A DNA stretch of 7,166 nucleotides, taken from positions 1 through 7,166 of the forward strand of contig JANTGV010000053.1 of NCBI GenBank assembly GCA_024762745.1, given 5' to 3'. Positions 1-5,925 of this stretch are shown here, piece after piece. The notes beneath the pieces were generated by a model. It was given only the letters and a program-made list of their open reading frames with translations, did not search any database and had not been told where the DNA came from. This stretch comes from Sulfurimonas sp. (lineage in GTDB: Bacteria; Campylobacterota; Campylobacteria; Campylobacterales; Sulfurimonadaceae). Both the position numbers and the translations under genes were made by a program. Numbering within the stretch: position 1 is the stretch's first letter; every line of letters begins with the position of its first letter.

Positions 1-2358
1 AATCCGGATATAGAGTATAAAAATACACATAGAATGCGGCATAAAGATGGACATTGGGTCTGGATACTTGATCGTGGACAGGTGGTATTTGACAGTAGTG
101 GCAAAGCTGTAAGAATGGTCGGTTTTCATACAGATATCACTGAGATAAAAGAGCTTGAAACGCAGCTAAGAGAGAATGAAGAGATATATTATGACTTTTT
201 TGAACATACGAAAAGTGCAAATATTATGTATGAAACAGATGATGATGGAAAAACATTTAAAATAAAAAACTTGAATTATCTTGTTGAAAAACTGGAAAAT
301 GTTAAAAGAGAAGATATTGTAGGCAGACGGGTTGATGAAGTTTTTTCTGGTGTTGAAGAGTTTGGACTACTGGATATTTTTAGAGATGTATACAAGAGCG
401 GTAAACCGTTTAGTATGCCGATGAGTTTGTATGAAGATGACAAAAGGGTTGTATGGAGAGAGAACTATATTTTTAGACTATCAAATGGAGATATAGTTGC
501 TTCCTATGAAGATAGAACGAAAGAGAGAGAACTTGAACTTCTTTTAAATAATATTATAAACTCGATAGAAAATATTATTTTTGTTAAGGATAAAAATTTT
601 AAATTTATTGAGTGTAATAATGCTTTTGAGAAGTTTATGCAGAAACCAAGAGAAGAGTTTATAGGGAAAAGTGACTATGACTTTTTTGATAAAGAGTTTG
701 CCGATGGTTTTAGGATGAGTGACAAAAAGGTTATTGAGTCTGGAGAGATACAATCAAATTATGAGTGGATAGTGCAAGAAGATGGAAGTGAGGTCTACTT
801 GCTAACTGTAAAAGCACCTCTGCGTGATAGTTTAGGAAAAGTTTTTGGACTCGTTGGAAACTCTGTTGATATGACAGCTCAAAAACGACTAGAAGATGAG
901 TTACGAAGATCAAAACAGGAGTTTGATCTATTTATGGAGTATGTGCCTGCGAGTATATTTATCAAAGATGAAGGGAAGCATTTCATTTATGCAAATGAAA
1001 CAGGGAGAGACTTTTTTAATCACACGGATATTATCGGTCTTAAAGCTGAAGAGTTACTCTCTGATGAGGAAATAGAGTACTCAAATAAAATTGATGAAAC
1101 AATTTTACAAAACGGTTACTATGAAGAGATTCAGGAATTTACAAACTATGATAGTGAAAAACGTATCTATAGGTTAATGGGCTTTAAGATAGAGGATGAG
1201 AATCAAGCAAAAATAGGTACTGTAATAATTGACATTACAGATGAGTTCAAAGCACAATATGAAGTCAATAAATTAAAATCGGCACTCGATAGAAGTCCTG
1301 TGTCTGTTATGATGACGGACGTCGATGGGAATATAGAGTATATCAATCCAAACTACACTCGAATGAGCGGGTATACCTTAGAAGAGATTAGGGGAAAAAA
1401 TCCAAGAATAGTACAATCGGGTTTTACGAGTGATGCAGCATATGAAGAGATGTGGCAGCAGATAAGTTCAGGACATATATGGACATCCGATGTGAAAAAT
1501 ATCGCTAAAGACGGCACCGAGTTCTGGGAGGACTCTACTATAATTCCATCTTTTGATGAAAATGATAAAGTCAATGGGTATATCGCCTTTAAACTTGAGA
1601 TAACAGAGAAGATACATCTTCAAAAAGAGTTACATGATAAAGAGGAGCTTATGATAGCACAGTCTCGCCACGCTGCAATGGGGGAGATGATAAGCATGAT
1701 AGCTCACCAGTGGAGACAGCCTATAAGTGTAATAGCAATGGATGCTAATAATATCTTAGCAGATATAGAACTTGAAATGCTTGAAGAGGGGAGTCTAAAA
1801 AGTACTTCAAAGGATATAATCAAACAAACGCAGGAGCTCTCAAATACTATAGATGATTTTAGAAATTTCTTTAGGCCTGAAAAAGAGGCTCAGGAAGTGA
1901 GAGTTCAAGAGCTTTTTGATGATGCTTTAGCTGTTATAGGAAAGTCTCTGGAGAGTTCTCAGGTCGAGTTTAAGTTAGAAATAGATGAGAGTAAAAAAAT
2001 CACGACATTTAGTAGAGAGTTAATGCAGGTTTTTATAAATATAATCAAAAACGCAAAAGAGGCTCTCATTGAAAATGAGATTGAGAACAAAAAAATATCT
2101 GTCTATACTCAAAGTGATGATACGTTTTATGAGTTAAAGATTTGTGATAATGCTGGTGGTGTAAAGCTTGAGGATATGCAAAGCATATTTGATCCATACT
2201 TTACAACTAAAGGTCAAAAAAATGGTACCGGCTTGGGTCTCTATATGAGTAAAACAATAGTTGAGAAGCATCTACAAGGTTTCTTAAGTATAGAGAATGA
2301 TGAAGAGGGTGCTTGTTTTATAATTCAAATTCCGCATCAGCTTGATAGTAAGGAGTAG
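1..2358 (+). CDS. Multi-PAS sensor histidine kinase (5' partial)
   Basis: This is a cytosolic sensor kinase that should autophosphorylate on His and pass the phosphate to a receiver. The frame is open from base 1, and the codons before the ATG at 34 already read as the end of a PAS domain (Y-x-N-T-H-R-M-R-H-K-D-G), so that ATG is internal and the true start is upstream. Numbering from the ATG at 34: tail of a PAS/PAC to about 40, then PAS-like domains at roughly 46-166, 170-289, 292-408 and 412-530. A short signalling helix leads to the dimerisation domain with phospho-acceptor His558 (I-A-H-Q-W-R-Q-P), followed by the ATPase domain with N-box Asn673, D705-N-A-G-G, F719-D-P-Y-F and G731-T-G-L-G. 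All catalytic boxes look intact. No membrane segment is seen in the visible part, and there is no C-terminal receiver. The diiron protein gene follows after 3 bp. The kinase call is firm; the ligand is unknown. Confidence 0.95.
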   Translation, partial: NPDIEYKNTHRMRHKDGHWVWILDRGQVVFDSSGKAVRMVGFHTDITEIKELETQLRENEEIYYDFFEHTKSANIMYETDDDGKTFKIKNLNYLVEKLENVKREDIVGRRVDEVFSGVEEFGLLDIFRDVYKSGKPFSMPMSLYEDDKRVVWRENYIFRLSNGDIVASYEDRTKERELELLLNNIINSIENIIFVKDKNFKFIECNNAFEKFMQKPREEFIGKSDYDFFDKEFADGFRMSDKKVIESGEIQSNYEWIVQEDGSEVYLLTVKAPLRDSLGKVFGLVGNSVDMTAQKRLEDELRRSKQEFDLFMEYVPASIFIKDEGKHFIYANETGRDFFNHTDIIGLKAEELLSDEEIEYSNKIDETILQNGYYEEIQEFTNYDSEKRIYRLMGFKIEDENQAKIGTVIIDITDEFKAQYEVNKLKSALDRSPVSVMMTDVDGNIEYINPNYTRMSGYTLEEIRGKNPRIVQSGFTSDAAYEEMWQQISSGHIWTSDVKNIAKDGTEFWEDSTIIPSFDENDKVNGYIAFKLEITEKIHLQKELHDKEELMIAQSRHAAMGEMISMIAHQWRQPISVIAMDANNILADIELEMLEEGSLKSTSKDIIKQTQELSNTIDDFRNFFRPEKEAQEVRVQELFDDALAVIGKSLESSQVEFKLEIDESKKITTFSRELMQVFINIIKNAKEALIENEIENKKISVYTQSDDTFYELKICDNAGGVKLEDMQSIFDPYFTTKGQKNGTGLGLYMSKTIVEKHLQGFLSIENDEEGACFIIQIPHQLDSKE
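2350..2355 (+). promoter_or_regulatory. Ribosome binding site of the diiron protein gene
   Basis: AAGGAG lies 6 nt before the ATG at 2362 and overlaps the last codons of the upstream kinase gene (stop 2356-2358). It fixes the start and suggests coupled translation. Confidence 0.7.
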
Positions 2359-2361
2359 GAA

Positions 2362-3099
2362 ATGAGTTTAGACTATGATAATGCTGTAACAATATTACGT
2401 GATATCTACTGGGTGGGATTTGAAGAGCGAGATACTAATCTACACTGTAACTCCTATGTACTCATAGATGATGATGAGGTGGTCTTTTTTGATACCGGTT
2501 CCATTCCTGATTTTCCTATTATTATGCGAAAAGTTTTAGAGGTAGTAGACTTTAAAACTGTTGGGGTAATTGTCGCATCACATCAAGACCCCGATGTATG
2601 TGGCAATATGGCGATTGTAGAAGATGTCATCGAGAATCCTGAACTCAAAATTGCAGTTCACTCAAATACTGCTAGACTAGTGAGGCACTATGGACTTAAG
2701 TCTGATATATACATTGTTGATGAACATGAATACAAGATAACTTTAAAGAGTGGCAGAGAGTTAGAGTTTATATATGCTCCATACTTACACTCACCGGGTG
2801 CGATTGTCACTTATGATAAAAAGACAAAAAGTTTGTTTAGCGGTGATATTTTTGGTGGCGTTTCTAAGGAGTGGAATCTTTTTGAAGATGAGAATCTCTT
2901 AGAAAATATGAAAGCTTTTCATCAGCTTTACATGCCAAGTAACAAGATACTCTGTAACTTTTTAAATAAGCTAGACTCTTATGAGATAGATAGAATCTTA
3001 CCTCAACATGGAAGTGTTATAGAGGGAGATAGTGTTCAAAAAGCTATAGAGTATTTAAAAACAGTAGAGTGTGGGATTGACCTTTTAGAGGAGGTGTGA
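2362..3099 (+). CDS. ODP-like oxygen-binding diiron protein (MBL fold)
   Basis: This 245-residue protein has a single metallo-beta-lactamase-fold domain and no signal peptide, flavodoxin or rubredoxin domain. Candidate metal ligands are His74, Asp76 and Asp78 (S-H-Q-D-P-D-V-C-G), His143 (Y-L-H-S-P-G), Asp162 (F-S-G-D-I-F-G-G) and His216 (L-P-Q-H-G). Their order and spacing match the diiron site of flavodiiron proteins (H-x-E-x-D, H, D, H), with Asp replacing Glu at the second position. They do not match the zinc-hydrolase motif H-x-H-x-D-H. Stand-alone diiron domains of this kind are known as ODPs; the Treponema denticola ODP binds O2 and regulates the chemotaxis kinase CheA. Here the gene sits between two histidine kinases, 3 bp after one and 1 bp before the other, so a sensor role for a kinase is inferred. 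Alternatives are an O2 or NO reductase needing an external electron donor, or a generic MBL enzyme. The fold is very likely, the ODP call likely, and kinase partnership inferred. Confidence 0.85.
   Translation: MSLDYDNAVTILRDIYWVGFEERDTNLHCNSYVLIDDDEVVFFDTGSIPDFPIIMRKVLEVVDFKTVGVIVASHQDPDVCGNMAIVEDVIENPELKIAVHSNTARLVRHYGLKSDIYIVDEHEYKITLKSGRELEFIYAPYLHSPGAIVTYDKKTKSLFSGDIFGGVSKEWNLFEDENLLENMKAFHQLYMPSNKILCNFLNKLDSYEIDRILPQHGSVIEGDSVQKAIEYLKTVECGIDLLEEV
3087..3094 (+). promoter_or_regulatory. Strong ribosome binding site of the second kinase gene
   Basis: AGAGGAGG lies 6 nt before the ATG at 3101 and inside the last codons of the diiron protein gene (stop 3097-3099). The match to the anti-Shine-Dalgarno sequence is nearly complete, suggesting efficient and coupled translation of the kinase. 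Confidence 0.75.
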
Positions 3100-3100
3100 C

Positions 3101-4027
3101 ATGACTTACGATAAAGATTTAGTAACAGAATCATCACAGCAGTTAAACGAAACACTTCTTTCAAATAGAAAAATGACAGAAAACTCCCTTCGTATGAGAG
3201 CTATGGCGTATTTGGCTCAGGCTAAAGCAAATCTGTTGACTGAGACTATCTTTGAGGTTGAGAGCAGTAGAAAGCATATGCAAGAGGAGTTGATTTATAA
3301 AGATGAGATGATGCTAGCACAATCTCGTAATGCTGCTATGGGTGAGATGATTAGTATGATAGCACATCAGTGGAGGCAACCTATAAGTGTAATAGCTATG
3401 GGTGCCAATAATATTATAGCCGATATTGAACTGGGTGATATTCAAGAGAATAGATTAAGAAAGTACACTACAGATATATTGGAGAAAGTAAAAGAACTCT
3501 CAAAAACTATAGATGATTTTAAAAACTTTTTTCGTCCTGATAAAGAACTTTCAAATGTTTTGATTACAGATGTATTTGATGATGTATTTTCGGTTGTTGG
3601 AGAGTCTTTAAGAAACGCAGGTATAGAGGTTAAAACAGAGTATTATAATGACAGAGTCTTTACTACATACTCTAGAGAATTGATGCAGGTACTTATCAAT
3701 ATCCTTAAAAATGCAAAAGAGGCTATTGGGCAATCTGATAAAATACAAAAGAGAATCTTAATAGTTACATATGAAGCAAAAGATGCTATAGGAATTAAGA
3801 TATGTGATAGTGGAGAAGGAATAGATGAAGAGATAATTAATAAAATTTTTGATCCCTATTTTAGCACAAAAAGTCAAAATGTAGGAACAGGGCTTGGACT
3901 GTATATGAGTAAAACAATTATAGAAAAGCATTTAAATGGTATAATAGTCGCATATAATATAAAAAGTGGTGCCTGTTTCGAGATAGAATTGCCGTATAAC
4001 TTACGAGTGGAGAATCATAGTGAGTGA
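3101..4027 (+). CDS. Soluble histidine kinase without a sensor domain
   Basis: This 308-residue kinase has an N-terminal helical stretch (about 1-75), a dimerisation/phospho-acceptor domain with His89 (I-A-H-Q-W-R-Q-P) and an ATPase domain with N-box Asn204, D236-S-G-E-G, F250-D-P-Y-F and G262-T-G-L-G. It has no membrane segment, PAS, GAF or HAMP domain and no receiver. It is a close paralogue of the kinase at the start of the window: in the 41 residues beginning M-[IL]-A-Q-S-R, 37 are identical by eye. The likeness extends a little upstream into the signalling helix (E-L-x-x-K-x-E-x-M-x-A-Q-S-R). Since the protein has no input domain of its own, input from the diiron protein encoded 1 bp upstream is the natural inference, perhaps through the N-terminal helices. 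The gene overlaps the following receiver gene by 8 bp, making that receiver the likeliest phosphate acceptor. The kinase call is firm; input and partner are inferred. Confidence 0.93.
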   Translation: MTYDKDLVTESSQQLNETLLSNRKMTENSLRMRAMAYLAQAKANLLTETIFEVESSRKHMQEELIYKDEMMLAQSRNAAMGEMISMIAHQWRQPISVIAMGANNIIADIELGDIQENRLRKYTTDILEKVKELSKTIDDFKNFFRPDKELSNVLITDVFDDVFSVVGESLRNAGIEVKTEYYNDRVFTTYSRELMQVLINILKNAKEAIGQSDKIQKRILIVTYEAKDAIGIKICDSGEGIDEEIINKIFDPYFSTKSQNVGTGLGLYMSKTIIEKHLNGIIVAYNIKSGACFEIELPYNLRVENHSE

Positions 4028-4409
4028 CGTTAAAGCATTAAAAGAGAAAGTTAAAAATTTAAAAGTACTTTTTGTTGATGATGAAAAAGATGTTAGAAGT
4101 GGTACTGGTACGTTTTTAAGAAAATTTTTTGATGATGTTGTTGTCTGTGAAAATGGAAAAGAGGGTTTGGAAATATTTTCAGAAACTAGAGATTTCGATA
4201 TTGTTATAACAGATTTGTTAATGCCTGTCATGGATGGCCTTGAGATGAGCAGGGAGATTAGAAAGTTAAACCCAAATACGTTCATTATAGTCTTAACTGC
4301 GTCTAGAGGGACCAAGGATTTAGAAAAAGAAGTGAGTGATATTACACTGAAAAAACCTCTCTCCTTTGAAGATATGCTTGAACTTATGAGCAAGTTGGAG
4401 GAGAAATGA
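4020..4409 (+). CDS. Single-domain (CheY-like) response regulator
   Basis: This 129-residue receiver has no output domain. The start is a GTG at 4020, inside the end of the kinase gene, with GAGTGGAG at 4005-4012 as its ribosome binding site. Acidic residues Asp20/Asp21 (F-V-D-D-E), phospho-acceptor Asp65 (I-T-D-L-L-M-P), Thr93 (L-T-A-S) and Lys112 (K-K-P-L) form the usual active site. The stretch from Thr93 to Lys112 is 19 residues, compared with 22 in the next receiver, and lacks the customary G-x-D-G-Y/F segment, so the alpha4-beta5 face is unusual. The sequence resembles the receiver of the following protein from the leading V-K-x-L-K onward, which suggests a duplicated pair. It could be a phosphate shuttle or sink, or act by binding a partner. 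It overlaps the next gene by 4 bp (ATGA). Confidence 0.93.
   Translation: MSDVKALKEKVKNLKVLFVDDEKDVRSGTGTFLRKFFDDVVVCENGKEGLEIFSETRDFDIVITDLLMPVMDGLEMSREIRKLNPNTFIIVLTASRGTKDLEKEVSDITLKKPLSFEDMLELMSKLEEK
4397..4403 (+). promoter_or_regulatory. Ribosome binding site of the HD-GYP gene
   Basis: GGAGGAG precedes the ATG at 4406 and lies in the final codons of the receiver gene. Start and stop overlap as ATGA (4406-4409), a classic arrangement for translational coupling. Confidence 0.65.
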
Positions 4410-5923
4410 TTAATGTAAAAGAGTTAAAAGAGTTAAGTCAGCACTTTAAACTACTTTATGTAGAGGATGATAGCTCTATTAGGGGAGTTATGTGTGAGTA
4501 CTTAAAGAAATTCTTTCAAACAGTCACAGTGGCGAATGATGGAGTAGAAGGCTTAGAAGCCTTTAAAAAAGACAAATTTGATATTGTTATTACAGATCTC
4601 TCCATGCCAAAAATGGGTGGATTGGAGATGCTCAAAGAGATAAAAGAGCTAAATGAAAATCAAGCTGTTTTGATAACAACAGCACATAATGAACCTGAAT
4701 ATATGGGTGGAGCGATAAAGTCGGGTGTTGATGGGTATATTTTGAAACCATTTGACTTTATACAGTTAAATCAGGAGCTCTATAAGCTTGTACAAAAACT
4801 TTCTAAATTCAAAGAGAATGAAGAGTATAAAAATTATTTAAAAGAGATGGTTGACAAAAAAACTTCTGAAGTTTCTCACTTAATGGATATTCAAAAAGAC
4901 AACTATGATAAGACTCTCTATCTTATGGTTGATATGATAGAACAGAGAGATACATACACTGCAGGGCATAGTAGAAGAGTTGCACTCTACTCTAAGCTAA
5001 TAGCACAAAATATGGGTTATTCTCAAGAAGAGTGTGATTTGATTCATAAAGCCGGTATACTTCATGATGTTGGTAAAATAGCTACTCCTGATGCTATTTT
5101 ACTTAACCCTAAAAGTCTAAACGATATAGAATATGCACTTATACAAGAGCATGTTGAAGTAAGTTATAAACTGCTGAAAAATGTACCAATGTTCAACAGT
5201 TTTGCAGAAATTGTATACTCGCATCATGAAAGGTATGATGGAGCAGGGTATCCGAGAGGACTTAAGGCTGATAACATTACTCCTCTTGCGCGTATAATGA
5301 TAGTTGCTGATGCATTTGATGCAATGACAACGAACCGTATATACAAGGCGAGAAAGAGTATAGATGAAGCACTCGAAGAGATTGAGAAATTAGCATATAT
5401 ACAGTTTCATCCAGAGGTTGCAAAAGTTGCAAGAGCAGCTCTTGAAGATATAAAAATAGATGAGGAAATAACGCAGTTACCAAACACCAAACTAGAAGAA
5501 GAGAGGTTTGCCTATTTCTATAAAGATACTCTAAGTAATGCTTTTAATCAAAACTACTTAGATGTTATACTTATGAAAAACAGCTATGATTTAGTATACA
5601 AGTACATGAATATTTTTTCATTGAAAGATTTTTCCCAGTTTAACAAAAAAAATGGGTGGAAAGAGGGCGATAGCTTGTTGGCTGGATTATCTAATTTACT
5701 CTCAAAAAGTGCTGGAGACTCTCTAGTGTTTAGAGTATTTGGAGATGACTTCGTAATATTGAGCAGGGAAGAGTCTGATATGCAGGCGCTAAAAGCTGTT
5801 GTCGAGAATTTTCTTGAAGAGTTTAGTGTTTACTTTACTTTTCAGAAAGTTGATTTAAGTAAAACAAAAATTAGTCAGGTTGCACAAATTGAGAAGGTGC
5901 AACATGGTGTTAATCAGCTTTAA
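4406..5923 (+). CDS. REC-HD-GYP response regulator with degenerate GGDEF tail
   Basis: This 505-residue protein is the only visible effector of the operon. The receiver (about 1-130) has Glu20/Asp21/Asp22, phospho-acceptor Asp64, Thr92 and Lys114. A helical linker (about 131-165) leads to an HD-GYP domain (about 168-350) with His189, H221-D222-x-G-K, His250, H274-H-E-R-Y-D-G-A-G-Y-P (274-284) and Asp303. All the usual metal-binding and signature residues are present, so it should hydrolyse c-di-GMP to pGpG or GMP. Residues about 369-490 look like a diverged GGDEF domain: Y-K-D-T-L-S-N-A-F-N-Q-N-Y-L corresponds to the D-x-L-T-x-x-x-N-R-x-x-L entry motif, L-K-D-F-S-Q-F-N to the metal/substrate Asp region, and F446-G-D-D-F to G-G-D-E-F. 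The altered signature suggests no cyclase activity, perhaps a GTP-binding or dimerisation role. Phosphorylation by either upstream kinase presumably controls phosphodiesterase activity (inference). Confidence 0.93.
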   Translation: MINVKELKELSQHFKLLYVEDDSSIRGVMCEYLKKFFQTVTVANDGVEGLEAFKKDKFDIVITDLSMPKMGGLEMLKEIKELNENQAVLITTAHNEPEYMGGAIKSGVDGYILKPFDFIQLNQELYKLVQKLSKFKENEEYKNYLKEMVDKKTSEVSHLMDIQKDNYDKTLYLMVDMIEQRDTYTAGHSRRVALYSKLIAQNMGYSQEECDLIHKAGILHDVGKIATPDAILLNPKSLNDIEYALIQEHVEVSYKLLKNVPMFNSFAEIVYSHHERYDGAGYPRGLKADNITPLARIMIVADAFDAMTTNRIYKARKSIDEALEEIEKLAYIQFHPEVAKVARAALEDIKIDEEITQLPNTKLEEERFAYFYKDTLSNAFNQNYLDVILMKNSYDLVYKYMNIFSLKDFSQFNKKNGWKEGDSLLAGLSNLLSKSAGDSLVFRVFGDDFVILSREESDMQALKAVVENFLEEFSVYFTFQKVDLSKTKISQVAQIEKVQHGVNQL

Positions 5924-5925
5924 AA

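Noticed and set aside
34..36. ATG at 34 as the true start of the first kinase
   Set aside because: The frame is open to base 1 and the upstream codons continue a PAS/PAC motif; no ribosome binding site precedes this ATG. The gene is 5' truncated by the window.
1405..1434. LOV photoreceptor domain in the first kinase
   Set aside because: The flavin-adduct cysteine of the N-C-R-F-L-Q motif is Pro here, and the surrounding motif fits NifL-like PAS better.
544..1574. Short - strand ORFs within the first kinase gene
   Set aside because: All lie opposite conserved PAS coding sequence, with no recognisable domains or start signals.
2362..3099. Zinc beta-lactamase or glyoxalase II hydrolase
   Set aside because: The zinc motif H-x-H-x-D-H is absent; the pattern is H-x-D-x-D as in diiron proteins, and the context is signalling genes.
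4001..4393. Antisense ORF on the - strand opposite the lone receiver
   Set aside because: It is a shadow of a well-supported receiver gene, with Ser/Phe-rich composition typical of antisense frames in AT-rich DNA and no ribosome binding site.
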